A stretch of 64,000 nucleotides of DNA from Auanema rhodensis (lineage: Eukaryota > Nematoda > Chromadorea > Rhabditida > Rhabditidae): positions 2,108,001 through 2,172,000 of the forward strand of contig OZ059897.1 of NCBI GenBank assembly GCA_964057225.1, read 5' to 3'. Of this stretch, positions 38,610 through 52,650 are shown piece by piece. The position numbers were made by a program, and so were the translations under genes. The stretch's first letter is position 1; every line of letters begins with the position of its first letter. The notes beneath the pieces were generated by a model. The model searched no databases. It worked only from the letters and a program-made list of their open reading frames with translations, and was not told where the DNA came from.

Positions 38610-41600
38610 GATGCGGATTTTTAAGCTGTGTCGATCTGTGTTATCAGATTTGAGTTAGCTTAAAAATGCACCGAGATATCAACTGATATATGTTCACACT
38701 TATATCCTCGATTTTCACCCTGAAGAAATGATTTTTTGGTTGAAAAACATTGTCCATCGTCTTCGTCTTGAAAAAAGGAATCTAAAAACACCTACTTCTT
38801 GTGAAATTATTTAGAAATTTTTCGGGAAAATTTTTGTCAAAATGTTTTTGGAAGCAATGTTGAGTGTACATGGGAACTCAACATACACTAATGCATTATT
38901 TTTCAAACGATCATAACTTATTTTTGTATAGAGCGTTTCTCAATGTAGTATAGTGCATTCGATGCGGATTTTTAAGCTGCGTCGATCTGTGTTATCAGAT
39001 TTGAGTTAGCTTAAAAATGCACCGAGATATCAACTGATATATGTTCACACTTATATCCTCGATTTTCACCCTGAAGAAATGATTTTTTCGTTGAATAACA
39101 TTGTCCATCGTCTTCGTCTTGAAAAAAGGAATCTAAAAACATCTACTTTTTGTGAAATTATTTAGAAATTTTTCGGGAAAATTTTTGTCAAAATGTTTTT
39201 GGAAGCAATGTTGAGTGTACATGGGAACTCAACATACACTAATGCATTATTTTTCAAACGATCATAACTAATTTTTGTATAGAGCGTTTCTCAATGTAGT
39301 ATAGTGCATTCGATGCGGATTTTTAAGCTGCGTTGATCTGTGTTATCAGATTTGAGTTAACTTAAAAATGCACCGAGATATCAACTGATATAGGTTCACA
39401 CTTATATCCTCGATTTTCACCCTGAAGAAGTAGTTTTTTCGTTGAAAAACATTGTCCATCGTCTTCGTCATGAAAAAAGGAATCTAAAAACATCTACTTT
39501 TTAAGAAATTATATAGAAATTTTTCGGGAAAATTTTTGTCAAAATGTTTTTGGAAGCAATGTTGAGTGTACATGGGAACTCAACATACACTAATGCATTA
39601 TTTTTCAAACGATCATAACTAATTTTTGTAAATAGCGTTTCTCAAGGTAGTATAGTGCATTCGATGCGGATTTTTAAGCTGCGTCGATCTGTGTTATCAG
39701 ATTTGAGTTAGCTTAAAAATGCACCGAGATATCAACTGATATATGTTCACACTTATATCCTCGACTTTCACCCTGAAGAAATGATTTTTTCGTTGAATAA
39801 CATTGTCCATCGTCTTCGTTTTGGAAAAAGGAATCTAAAAACACCTACTTCTTGTGAAATTATTTAGAAATTTTTCGGGAAAATTTTTGTCAAAATGTTT
39901 TTGGAAGCAATGTTGAGTGTACATGGGAACTCAACATACACTAATGCATTATTTTTCAAACGATCATAACTAATTTCTGTAAATAGCGTTTCTCAATGTA
40001 GTATAGTGCATTCGATGCGGATTTTTAAGCTGCGTCGATCTGTGTTATCAGATTTGAGTTAGCTTAAAAATGCACCGAGATATCAACTGATATATGTTCA
40101 CACTTATATCCTCGATTTTCACCCTGAAGAAATGATTTTTTGGTTGAAAAACATTGTCCATCGTCTTCGTCTTGAAAAAAGGAATCTAAAAACACCTACT
40201 TCTTGTGAAATTATTTAGAAATTTTTCGGGAAAATTTTTGTCAAAATGTTTTTGGAAGCAATGTTGAGTGTACATGGGAACTCAACATACACTAATGCAT
40301 TATTTTTCAAACGATCATAACTTATTTTTGTATAGAGCGTTTCTCAATGTAGTATAGTGCATTCGATGCGGATTTTTAAGCTGCGTCGATCTGTGTTATC
40401 AGATTTGAGTTAGCTTAAAAATGCACCGAGATATCAACTGATATATGTTCACACTTATATCCTCGATTTTCACCCTGAAGAAATGATTTTTTCGTTGAAT
40501 AACATTGTCCATCGTCTTCGTCTTGAAAAAAGGAATCTAAAAACATCTACTTTTTGTGAAATTATTTAGAAATTTTTCGGGAAAATTTTTGTCAAAATGT
40601 TTTTGGAAGCAATGTTGAGTGTACATGGGAACTCAACATACACTAATGCATTATTTTTCAAACGATCATAACTAATTTTTGTATAGAGCGTTTCTCAATG
40701 TAGTATAGTGCATTCGATGCGGATTTTTAAGCTGCGTTGATCTGTGTTATCAGATTTGAGTTAACTTAAAAATGCACCGAGATATCAACTGATATAGGTT
40801 CACACTTATATCCTCGATTTTCACCCTGAAGAAGTAGTTTTTTCGTTGAAAAACATTGTCCATCGTCTTCGTCATGAAAAAAGGAATCTAAAAACATCTA
40901 CTTTTTAAGAAATTATATAGAAATTTTTCGGGAAAATTTTTGTCAAAATGTTTTTGGAAGCAATGTTGAGTGTACATGGGAACTCAACATACACTAATGC
41001 ATTATTTTTCAAACGATCATAACTAATTTCTGTAAATAGCGTTTCTCAATGTAGTATAGTGCATTCGATGCGGATTTTTAAGCTGCGTCGATCTGTGTTA
41101 TCAGATTTGAGTTAGCTTAAAAATGCACCGAGATATCAACTGATATATGTTCACACTTATATCCTCGATTTTCACCCTGAAGAAATGATTTTTTGGTTGA
41201 AAAACATTGTCCATCGTCTTCGTCTTGAAAAAAGGAATCTAAAAACACCTACTTCTTGTGAAATTATTTAGAAATTTTTCGGGAAAATTTTTGTCAAAAT
41301 GTTTTTGGAAGCAATGTTGAGTGTACATGGGAACTCAACATACACTAATGCATTATTTTTCAAACGATCATAACTTATTTTTGTATAGAGCGTTTCTCAA
41401 TGTAGTATAGTGCATTCGATGCGGATTTTTAAGCTGCGTCGATCTGTGTTATCAGATTTGAGTTAGCTTAAAAATGCACCGAGATATCAACTGATATATG
41501 TTCACACTTATATCCTCGATTTTCACCCTGAAGAAATGATTTTTTCGTTGAATAACATTGTCCATCGTCTTCGTCTTGAAAAAAGGAATCTAAAAACATC

Positions 41601-42470
41601 TACTTTTTGTGAAATTATTTAGAAATTTTTCGGGAAAATTTTTGTCAAAATGTTTTTGGAAGCAATGTTGAGTGTACATGGGAACTCAACATACACTAAT
41701 GCATTATTTTTCAAACGATCATAACTAATTTTTGTATAGAGCGTTTCTCAATGTAGTATAGTGCATTCGATGCGGATTTTTAAGCTGCGTTGATCTGTGT
41801 TATCAGATTTGAGTTAACTTAAAAATGCACCGAGATATCAACTGATATAGGTTCACACTTATATCCTCGATTTTCACCCTGAAGAAGTAGTTTTTTCGTT
41901 GAAAAACATTGTCCATCGTCTTCGTCATGAAAAAAGGAATCTAAAAACATCTACTTTTTAAGAAATTATATAGAAATTTTTCGGGAAAATTTTTGTCAAA
42001 ATGTTTTTGGAAGCAATGTTGAGTGTACATGGGAACTCAACATACACTAATGCATTATTTTTCAAACGATCATAACTAATTTTTGTAAATAGCGTTTCTC
42101 AAGGTAGTATAGTGCATTCGATGCGGATTTTTAAGCTGCGTCGATCTGTGTTATCAGATTTGAGTTAGCTTAAAAATGCACCGAGATATCAACTGATATA
42201 TGTTCACACTTATATCCTCGACTTTCACCCTGAAGAAATGATTTTTTCGTTGAATAACATTGTCCATCGTCTTCGTTTTGGAAAAAGGAATCTAAAAACA
42301 CCTACTTCTTGTGAAATTATTTAGAAATTTTTCGGGAAAATTTTTGTCAAAATGTTTTTGGAAGCAATGTTGAGTGTACATGGGAACTCAACATACACTA
42401 ATGCATTATTTTTCAAACGATCATAACTAATTTCTGTAAATAGCGTTTCTCAATGTAGTATAGTGCATTC
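38610..42470 (+). repeat. Local F-C-D trimer/tetramer array
   Basis: Eleven consecutive monomers read F C D X, F C D, F C D X, where X is a C'/F recombinant (39663 and 42120). The trimers (1,053 bp) at 40014 and 41067 are adjacent. The tetramers at 38610 and 41067 both end in the same recombinant monomer with cgttttggaaaaagg. This is a compact, young higher-order array. Confidence 0.87.
39663..40013 (+). repeat. Recombinant monomer C'/F
   Basis: The left part is C' (ctcgactttc, gaataac) with the rare cgttttggaaaaagg. The right part is F (acacctacttcttg, tail aatttctgtaaatag). The switch lies between positions about 163 and 182. The same recombinant recurs at 42120-42470, so it was copied as part of the F-C-D-X unit. 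Confidence 0.84.
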
Positions 42471-44225
42471 GATGCGGATTTTTAAGCTGCGTCGATCTGT
42501 GTTATCAGATTTGAGTTAGCTTAAAAATGCACCGAGATATCAACTGATATATGTTCACACTTATATCCTCGATTTTCACCCTGAAGAAATAGTTTTTTCG
42601 TTGAAAAACATTGTCCATCGTCTTTGCCTTGAAAAAAGGAATCTAAAAACATCTACTTTTTGTGAAATTATTTAGAAATTTTTCGGGAAAATTTTTGTCA
42701 AAATGTTTTTGGAAGCAATGTTGAGTGTACATGGGAACTCAACATACACTAATGCATTATTTTTCAAACGATCATAACTTATTTTTGTATAGAGCGTTTC
42801 TCAATGTAGTATAGTGCATTCGATGCGGATTTTTAAGCTGCGTCGATCTGTGTTATCAGATTTGAGTTAGCTTAAAAATGCACCGAGATATCAACTGATA
42901 TATGTTCACACTTATATCCTCGACTTTCACCCTGAAGAAATGATTTTTTCGTTGAATAACATTGTCCATCGTCTTCGTTTTGGAAAAAGGAATCTAAAAA
43001 CATCTACTTTTTGTGAAATTATTTAGAAATTTTTCGGGAAAATTTTTGTCAAAATGTTTTTGGAAGCAATGTTGAGTGTACATGGGAACTCAACATACAC
43101 TAATGCATTATTTTTCAAACGATCATAACTTATTTTTGTATAGAGCGTTTCTCAATGTAGTATAGTGCATTCGATGCGGATTTTTAAGCTGCGTCGATCT
43201 GTGTTATCAGATTTGAGTTAGCTTAAAAATGCACCGAGATATCAACTGATATATGTTCACACTTATATCCTCGATTTTCACCCTGAAGAAATGATTTTTT
43301 CGTTGAATAACATTGTCCATCGTCTCTGTCTTGAAAAAAGGAATCTAAAAACATCTACTTTTTGTGAAATTATTTAGAAATTTTTCGGGAAAATTTTTGT
43401 CAAAATGTTTTTGGAAGCAATGTTGAGTGTACATGGGAACTCAACATACACTAATGCATTATTTTTCAAACGATCATAACTAATTTTTGTATAGAGCGTT
43501 TCTTAATGTAGTATAGTGCATTCGATGCGGATTTTTAAGCTGCGTTGATCTGTGTTATCAGATTTGAGTTAACTTAAAAATGCACCGAGATATCAACTGA
43601 TATAGGTTCACGCTTATATCCTCGATTTTCACCCTGAAGAAGTAGTTTTTTCGTTGAAAAACATTGTCCATCGTCTTCGTCATGAAAAAAGGAATCTAAA
43701 AATATCTACTTTTTAAGAAATTATATAGAAATTTTTCAGGAAAATTTTTGTCAAAATGTTTTTGGAAGCAATGTTGAGTGTACATGTGAACTCAACATAC
43801 ACTAATGCATTATTTTTCAAACGATCATAACTTATTTTTGTATAGAGCGTTTCTCAATGTAGTATAGTGCATTCCATGCGGATTTTTAAGCTGCGTCGAT
43901 CTGTGTTATCAGATTTGAGTTAGCTTAAAAATGCACCGAGATATCAACTGATATATGTTCACACTTATATCCTCGATTTTCACCCTGAAGAAATGATTTT
44001 TTCGTTGAATAACATTGTCCATCGTCTCTGTCTTGAAAAAAGGAATCTAAAAACATCTACTTTTTGTGAAATTATTTAGAAATTTTTCGGGAAAATTTTT
44101 GTCAAAATGTTTTTGGAAGCAATGTTGAGTGTACATGGGAACTCAACATACACTAATGCATTATTTTTCAAACGATCATAACTAATTTTTGTATAGAGCG
44201 TTTCTCAATGTAGTATAGTGCATTC

Positions 44226-45980
44226 GATGCGGATTTTTAAGCTGCGTTGATCTGTGTTATCAGATTTGAGTTAACTTAAAAATGCACCGAGATATCAACT
44301 GATATAGGTTCACACTTATATCCTCGATTTTCACCCTGAAGAAGTAGTTTTTTCGTTGAAAAACATTGTTCATCGTCTTCGTCATGAAAAAAGGAATCTA
44401 AAAATATCTACTTTTTAAGAAATTATATAGAAATTTTTCGGGAAAATTTTTGTCAAAATGTTTTTGGAAGCAATGTTGAGTGTACATGGGAACTCAACAT
44501 ACACTAATGCATTATTTTTCAAACGATCATAACTTATTTTTGTATAGAGCGTTTCTCAATGTAGTATAGTGCATTCGATGCGGATTTTTAAGTTGCGTTG
44601 ATCTGTGTTATCAGATTTGAGTTAGCTTAAAAATGCACCGAGATATCAACTGATTTATGTTCACACTTATATCCTCGATTTTCACCCTGAAGAAATGATT
44701 TTTTCGTTGAATAACATTGTCCATCATCTTCGTCTTGAAAAAAGGAATCCAAAAACATCTACTTTTTGTGAAATTATTTAGAAATTTTTCGGGAAAATTT
44801 TTGTCAAAATGTTTTTGGAAGCAATGTTGAGTGTACATGGGAACTCAACATACACTAATGCATTATTTTTCAAACGATCATAACTTATTTTTGTATAGAG
44901 CGTTTCTCAATGTGGTATAGTGCATTCGATGCGGATTTTTAAGCTGCGTCGATCTGTGTTATCAGATTTGAGTTAGCTTAAAAATGCACCGAGATATCAA
45001 CTGATATATGTTCACACTTATATCCTCGACTTTCACCCTGAAGAAATGATTTTTTCGTTGAATAACATTGTCCATCGTCTTCGTCTTGAAAAAAGGAATC
45101 TAAAAACATCTACTTTTTGTGAAATTATTTAGAAATTTTTCGGGAAAATTTTTGTCAAAATGTTTTTGGAAGCAATGTTGAGTGTACATGGGAACTCAAC
45201 ATACACTAATGCATTATTTTTCAAACGATCATAACTAATTTTTGTAAATAGCGTTTCTCAAGGTAGTATAGTGCATTCGATGCGGATTTTTAAGCTGCGT
45301 CGATCTGTGTTATCAGATTTGAGCTAGCTTAAAAATGCACCGAGATATCAACTGATATATGTTCACACTTATATCCTCGATTTTCACCCTGAAGAAATGA
45401 TTTTTTCGTTGAATAACATTGTCCATCGTCTTCGTCTTGAAAAAAGGAATCTAAAAACATCTACTTTTTGTGAAATTATTTAGAAATTTTTCGGGAAAAT
45501 TTTTGTCAAAATGTTTTTGGAAGCAATGTTGAGTGTACATGGGAACTCAACATACACTAATGCATTATTTTTCAAACGATCATAACTAATTTTTGTAAAT
45601 AGCGTTTCTCAAGGTAGTATAGTGCATTCGATGCGGATTTTTAAGCTGCGTCGATCTGTGTTATCAGATTTGAGTTAGCTTAAAAATGCACCGAGATATC
45701 AACTGATATATGTTCACACTTATATCCTCGATTTTCACCCTGAAGAAATGATTTTTTGGTTGAAAAACATTGTCCATCGTCTTCGTCTTGAAAAAAGGAA
45801 TCTAAAAACACCTACTTCTTGTGAAATTATTTAGAAATTTTTCGGGAAAATTTTTGTCAAAATGTTTTTGGAAGCAATGTTGAGTGTACATGGGAACTCA
45901 ACATACACTAATGCATTATTTTTCAAACGATCATAACTAATTTCTGTAAATAGCGTTTCTCAATGTAGTATAGTGCATTC
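44226..45980 (+). repeat. Cassette D-B-C'-H-F, copy 2
   Basis: This tract matches 27729-29483 in order and in the aaaatatc (D) and aatccaaaaac (B) markers. It is preceded by a G monomer, as is the copy at 47737, so the longer shared order there is G D B C' H F with a ten-monomer offset (43875 and 47386). Confidence 0.85.
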
Positions 45981-46332
45981 GATGCGGATTTTTAAGCTGC
46001 GTCGATCTGTGTTATCAGATTTGAGTTAGCTTAAAAATGCACCGAGATATCAACTGATATATGTTCACACTTATATCCTCGATTTTCACCCTGAAGAAAT
46101 GATTTTTTCGTTGAATAACATGGTCCATCGTCTCTGTCTTGAAAAAAGGAATCTAAAAACATCTACTTTTTGTGAAATTATTTAGAAATTTTTCGGGGAA
46201 AATTTTTGTCAAAATGTTTTTGGAAGCAATGTTGAGTGTACATGGGAACTCAACATACACTAATGCATTATTTTTCAAACGATCATAACTAATTTTTGTA
46301 TAGAGCGTTTCTCAATGTAGTATAGTGCATTC
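45981..46332 (+). repeat. 352-bp monomer (one-base insertion)
   Basis: A type G copy with tttcggggaaaa near 46191-46202, where other copies have tttcgggaaaa. The extra G lies in a three-G run, consistent with slippage or a sequencing/consensus error. Confidence 0.88.
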
Positions 46333-47736
46333 GATGCGGATTTTTAAGCTGCGTTGATCTGTGTTATCAGATTTGAGTTAACTTAAAAATGCACCGAGAT
46401 ATCAACTGATATAGGTTCACACTTATATCCTCGATTTTCACCCTGAAGAAGTAGTTTTTTCGTTGAAAAACATTGTCCATCGTCTTCGTCATGAAAAAAG
46501 GAATCTAAAAACATCTACTTTTTAAGAAATTATATAGAAATTTTTCGGGAAAATTTTTGTCAAAATGTTTTTGGAAGCAATGTTGAGTGTACATGGGAAC
46601 TCAACATACACTAATGCATTATTTTTCAAACGATCATAACTTATTTTTGTATAGAGCGTTTCTCAATGTAGTATAGTGCATTCGATGCGGATTTTTAAGC
46701 TGCGTCGATCTGTGTTATCAGATTTGAGTTAGCTTAAAAATGCACCGAGATATCAACTGATATATGTTCACACTTATATCCTCGATTTTCACCCTGAAGA
46801 AATGATTTTTTGGTTGAAAAACATTGTCCATCGTCTTCGTCTTGAAAAAAGGAATCTAAAAACACCTACTTCTTGTGAAATTATTTAGAAATTTTTCGGG
46901 AAAATTTTTGTCAAAATGTTTTTGGAAGCAATGTTGAGTGTACATGGGAACTCAACATACACTAATGCATTATTTTTCAAACGATCATAACTAATTTCTG
47001 TAAATAGCGTTTCTCAATGTAGTATAGTGCATTCGATGCGGATTTTTAAGCTGCGTCGATCTGTGTTATCAGATTTGAGTTAGCTTAAAAATGCACCGAG
47101 ATATCAACTGATATATGTTCACACTTATATCCTCGATTTTCACCCTGAAGAAATGATTTTTTCGTTGAATAACATGGTCCATCGTCTCTGTCTTGAAAAA
47201 AGGAATCTAAAAACATCTACTTTTTGTGAAATTATTTAGAAATTTTTCGGGAAAATTTTTGTCAAAATGTTTTTGGAAGCAATGTTGAGTGTACATGGGA
47301 ACTCAACATACACTAATGCATTATTTTTCAAACGATCATAACTAATTTTTGTATAGAGCGTTTCTCAATGTAGTATAGTGCATTCGATGCGGATTTTTAA
47401 GCTGCGTTGATCTGTGTTATCAGATTTGAGTTAACTTAAAAATGCACCGAGATATCAACTGATATATGTTCACACTTATATCCTCGATTTTCACCCTGAA
47501 GAAATGATTTTTTCGTTGAATAACATGGTCCATCGTCTCTGTCTTGAAAAAAGGAATCTAAAAACATCTACTTTTTGTGAAATTATTTAGAAATTTTTCG
47601 GGAAAATTTTTGTCAAAATGTTTTTGGAAGCAATGTTGAGTGTACATGGGAACTCAACATACACTAATGCATTATTTTTCAAACGATCATAACTAATTTT
47701 TGTATAGAGCGTTTCTCAATGTAGTATAGTGCATTC

Positions 47737-49842
47737 GATGCGGATTTTTAAGCTGCGTTGATCTGTGTTATCAGATTTGAGTTAACTTAAAAATGCACCG
47801 AGATATCAACTGATATAGGTTCACACTTATATCCTCGATTTTCACCATGAAGAAGTAGTTTTTTCGTTGAAAAACATTGTCCATCGTCTTCGTCATGAAA
47901 AAAGGAATCTAAAAACATCTACTTTTTAAGAAATTATATAGAAATTTTTCGGGAAAATTTTTGTCAAAATGTTTTTGGAAGCAATGTTGAGTGTACATGT
48001 GAACTCAACATACACTAATGCATTATTTTTCAAACGATCATAACTTATTTTTGTATAGAGCGTTTCTCAATGTAGTATAGTGCATTCGATGCGGATTTTT
48101 AAGTTGCGTTGATCTGTGTTATCAGATTTGAGTTAGCTTAAAAATGCACCGAGATATCAACTGATTTATGTTCACACTTATATCCTCGATTTTCACCCTG
48201 AAGAAATGATTTTTTCGTTGAATAACATTGTCCATCATCTTCGTCTTGAAAAAAGGAATCTAAAAACATCTACTTTTTGTGAAATTATTTAGAAATTTTT
48301 CGGGAAAATTTTTGTCAAAATGTTTTTGGAAGCAATGTTGAGTGTACATGGGAACTCAACATACACTAATGCATTATTTTTCAAACGATCATAACTTATT
48401 TTTGTATAGAGCGTTTCTCAATGTAGTATAGTGCATTTGATGCGGATTTTTAAGCTGCGTCGATCTGTGTTATCAGATTTGAGTTAGCTTAAAAATGCAC
48501 CGAGATATCAACTGATATATGTTCACACTTATATCCTCGACTTTCACCCTGAAGAAATGATTTTTTCGTTGAATAACATTGTCCATCGTCTTCGTCTTGA
48601 AAAAAGGAATCTAAAAACATCTACTTTTTGCGAAATTATTTAGAAATTTTTCGGGAAAATTTTTGTCAAAATGTTTTTGGAAGCAATGTTGAGTGTACAT
48701 GGGAACTCAACATACACTAATGCATTATTTTTCAAACGATCATAACTAATTTTTGTAAATAGCGTTTCTCAAGGTAGTATAGTGCATTCGATGCGGATTT
48801 TTAAGCTGCGTCGATCTGTGTTATCAGATTTGAGCTAGCTTAAAAATGCACCGAGATATCAACTGATATATGTTCACACTTATATCCTCGATTTTCACCC
48901 TGAAGAAATGATTTTTTCGTTGAATAACATTGTCCATCGTCTTCGTCTTGAAAAAAGGAATCTAAAAACATCTACTTTTTGTGAAATTATTTAGAAATTT
49001 TTCGGGAAAATTTTTGTCAAAATGTTTTTGGAAGCAATGTTGAGTGTACATGGGAACTCAACATACACTAATGCATTATTTTTCAAACGATCATAACTAA
49101 TTTTTGTAAATAGCGTTTCTCAAGGTAGTATAGTGCATTCGATGCGGATTTTTAAGCTGTGTCGATCTGTGTTATCAGATTTGAGTTAGCTTAAAAATGC
49201 ACCGAGATATCAACTGATATATGTTCACACTTATATCCTCGATTTTCACCCTGAAGAAATGATTTTTTGGTTGAAAAACATTGTCCATCGTCTTCGTCTT
49301 GAAAAAAGGAATCTAAAAACACCTACTTCTTGTGAAATTATTTAGAAATTTTTCGGGAAAATTTTTGTCAAAATGTTTTTGGAAGCAATGTTGAGTGTAC
49401 ATGGGAACTCAACATACACTAATGCATTATTTTTCAAACGATCATAACTAATTTCTGTAAATAGCGTTTCTCAATGTAGTATAGTGCATTCGATGCGGAT
49501 TTTTAAGCTGCGTCGATCTGTGTTATCAGATTTGAGTAAGCTTAAAAATGCACCGAGATATCAACTGATATATGTTCACACTTATATCCTCGATTTTCAC
49601 CCTGAAGAAATAGTTTTTTCGTTGAAAAACATTGTCCATCGTCTTTGCCTTGAAAAAAGGAATCTAAAAACATCTACTTTTTGTGAAATTATTTAGAAAT
49701 TTTTCGGGAAAATTTTTGTCAAAATGTTTTTGGAAGCAATGTTGAGTGTACATGGGAACTCAACATACACTAATGCATTATTTTTCAAACGATCATAACT
49801 TATTTTTGTATAGAGCGTTTCTCAATGTAGTATAGTGCATTC
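47737..49842 (+). repeat. Cassette D-B-C'-H-F-E, copy 3
   Basis: Same order as 27729-29834, but D has aaaacatc and B has aatctaaaa, so this copy comes from a different lineage of the cassette. The D copy has private changes (caccatgaag, acatgtgaac). The second of these is shared with the D at 43524. Confidence 0.83.
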
Positions 49843-51246
49843 GATGCGGATTTTTAAGCTGCGTCGATCTGTGTTATCAGATTTGAGTTAGCTTAAAAAT
49901 GCACCGAGATATCAACTGATATATGTTCACACTTATATCCTCGACTTTCACCCTGAAGAAATGATTTTTTCGTTGAATAACATTGTCCATCGTCTTCGTT
50001 TTGGAAAAAGGAATCTAAAAACATCTACTTTTTGTGAAATTATTTAGAAATTTTTCGGGAAAATTTTTGTCAAAATGTTTTTGGAAGCAATGTTGAGTGT
50101 ACATGGGAACTCAACATACACTAATGCATTATTTTTCAAACGATCATAACTAATTTTTGTAAATAGCGTTTCTCAAGGTAGTATAGTGCATTCGATGCGG
50201 ATTTTTAAGCTGTGTCGATCTGTGTTATCAGATTTGAGTTAGCTTAAAAATGCACCGAGATATCAACTGATATATGTTCACACTTATATCCTCGATTTTC
50301 ACCCTGAAGAAATGATTTTTTGGTTGAAAAACATTGTCCATCGTCTTCGTCTTGAAAAAAGGAATCTAAAAACACCTACTTCTTGTGAAATTATTTAGAA
50401 ATTTTTCGGGAAAATTTTTGTCAAAATGTTTTTGGAAGCAATGTTGAGTGTACATGGGAACTCAACATACACTAATGCATTATTTTTCAAACGATCATAA
50501 CTAATTTCTGTAAATAGCGTTTCTCAATGTAGTATAGTGCATTCGATGCGGATTTTTAAGCTGCGTCGATCTGTGTTATCAGATTTGAGTTAGCTTAAAA
50601 ATGCACCGAGATATCAACTGATATATGTTCACACTTATATCCTCGATTTTCACCCTGAAGAAATAGTTTTTTCGTTGAAAAACATTGTCCATCGTCTTTG
50701 CCTTGAAAAAAGGAATCTAAAAACATCTACTTTTTGTGAAATTATTTAGAAATTTTTCGGGAAAATTTTTGTCAAAATGTTTTTGGAAGCAATGTTGAGT
50801 GTACATGGGAACTCAACATACACTAATGCATTATTTTTCAAACGATCATAACTTATTTTTGTATAGAGCGTTTCTCAATGTAGTATAGTGCATTCGATGC
50901 GGATTTTTAAGCTGCGTCGATCTGTGTTATCAGATTTGAGTTAGCTTAAAAATGCACCGAGATATCAACTGATATATGTTCACACTTATATCCTCGACTT
51001 TCACCCTGAAGAAATGATTTTTTCGTTGAATAACATTGTCCATCGTCTTCGTTTTGGAAAAAGGAATCTAAAAACATCTACTTTTTGTGAAATTATTTAG
51101 AAATTTTTCGGGAAAATTTTTGTCAAAATGTTTTTGGAAGCAATGTTGAGTGTACATGGGAACTCAACATACACTAATGCATTATTTTTCAAACGATCAT
51201 AACTTATTTTTGTATAGAGCGTTTCTCAATGTAGTATAGTGCATTC
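49141..51246 (+). repeat. Tandem trimer F-E-C' (2 copies)
   Basis: Two adjacent 1,053-bp trimers, 49141-50193 and 50194-51246. Both have the tgtgtcgat head in F and cgttttggaaaaagg in C'. They differ by gagtaagc in the first E and by the C' tail. Confidence 0.87.
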
Positions 51247-52650
51247 GATGCGGATTTTTAAGCTGCGTCGATCTGTGTTATCAGATTTGAGTTAGCTTAA
51301 AAATGCACCGAGATATCAACTGATATATGTTCACACTTATATCCTCGATTTTCACCCTGAAGAAATGATTTTTTCGTTGAATAACATTGTCCATCGTCTC
51401 TGTCTTGAAAAAAGGAATCTAAAAACATCTACTTTTTGTGAAATTATTTAGAAATTTTTCGGGAAAATTTTTGTCAAAATGTTTTTGGAAGCAATGTTGA
51501 GTGTACATGGGAACTCAACATACACTAATGCATTATTTTTCAAACGATCATAACTAATTTTTGTATAGAGCGTTTCTCAATGTAGTATAGTGCATTCGAT
51601 GCGGATTTTTAAGCTGCGTTGATCTGTGTTATCAGATTTGAGTTAACTTAAAAATGCACCGAGATATCAACTGATATAGGTTCACACTTATATCCTCGAT
51701 TTTCACCCTGAAGAAGTAGTTTTTTCGTTGAAAAACATTGTCCATCGTCTTCGTCATGAAAAAAGGAATCTAAAAACATCTACTTTTTAAGAAATTATAT
51801 AGAAATTTTTCGGAAAAATTTTTGTCAAAATGTTTTTGGAAGCAATGTTGAGTGTACATGGGAACTCAACATACACTAATGCATTATTTTTCAAACGATC
51901 ATAACTTATTTTTGTATAGAGCGTTTCTCAATGTAGTATAGTGCATTCGATGCGGATTTTTAAGCTGCGTCGATCTGTGTTATCAGATTTGAGTTAGCTT
52001 AAAAATGCACCGAGATATGAACTGATATATGTTCACACTTATATCCTCGATTTTCACCCTGAAGAAATGATTTTTTCGTTGAATAACATTGTCCATCGTC
52101 TTCGTCTTGAAAAAAGGAATCTAAAAACATCTACTTTTTGTGAAATTATTTAGAAATTTTTCGGGAAAATTTTTGTCAAAATGTTTTTGGAAGCAAAGTT
52201 GAGTGTACATGGGAACTCAACATACACTAATGCATTATTTTTCAAACGATCATAACTAATTTTTGTAAATAGCGTTTCTCAAGGTAGTATAGTGCATTCG
52301 ATGCGGATTTTTAAGCTGCGTCGATCTGTGTTATCAGATTTGAGTTAGCTTAAAAATGCACCGAGATATCAACTGATATATGTTCACACTTATATCCTCG
52401 ACTTTCACCCTGAAGAAATGATTTTTTCGTTGAATAACATTGTCCATCGTCTTCGTCTTAAAAAAAGGAATCTAAAAACATCTACTTTTTGTGAAATTAT
52501 TTAGAAATTTTTCGGGAAAATTTTTGTCAAAATGTTTTTGGAAGCAATGTTGAGTGTACATGGGAACTCAACATACACTAATGCATTATTTTTCAAACGA
52601 TCATAACTAATTTTTGTATAGAGCGTTTCTCAATGTAGTATTGTGCATTC

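Larger units (their letters stand above)
27729..42470 (+). repeat. Core domain part 2, monomers 80-121
   Basis: Monomer order is D B C' H F E C' D F E G D B H F, then E C C F E C' C D F E G D B C'/D B, then C' F C D C'/F F C D F C D C'/F. The six-monomer series D F E G D B occurs at 30186 and 35451. From 38610 the order collapses into trimers and tetramers based on F-C-D. Every monomer here is 351 bp. Confidence 0.88.
42471..52650 (+). repeat. Core domain part 3, monomers 122-150
   Basis: Monomer order is E C' G D G D B C' H F G D F G G D, then B C' H F E C' F E C' G D C C'. The six-monomer series G D B C' H F occurs at 43875 and 47386, ten monomers apart. The last F and G copies of the core are at 50194 and 51247. 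One copy, at 45981, is 352 bp because of an extra G. Only satellite sequence is present. Confidence 0.88.

Noticed and set aside
28114-44838. Minus-strand open frames of 75 codons at 28114, 31975, 37240, 37942 and 44611
   Set aside because: All five are the B monomers with aatccaaaaac, where T-to-C at position 174 removes a minus-strand stop. Their similarity reflects copied satellite units rather than a protein family. There is no sign of codon-level selection.
33337-49696. Plus-strand open frames of 70 codons at 33337-33549 and 49484-49696
   Set aside because: Each exists because one base change in the gttagctt segment (gttatctt or gtaagctt) removes a stop. They span a monomer boundary and end at the common TAG at 202-204.
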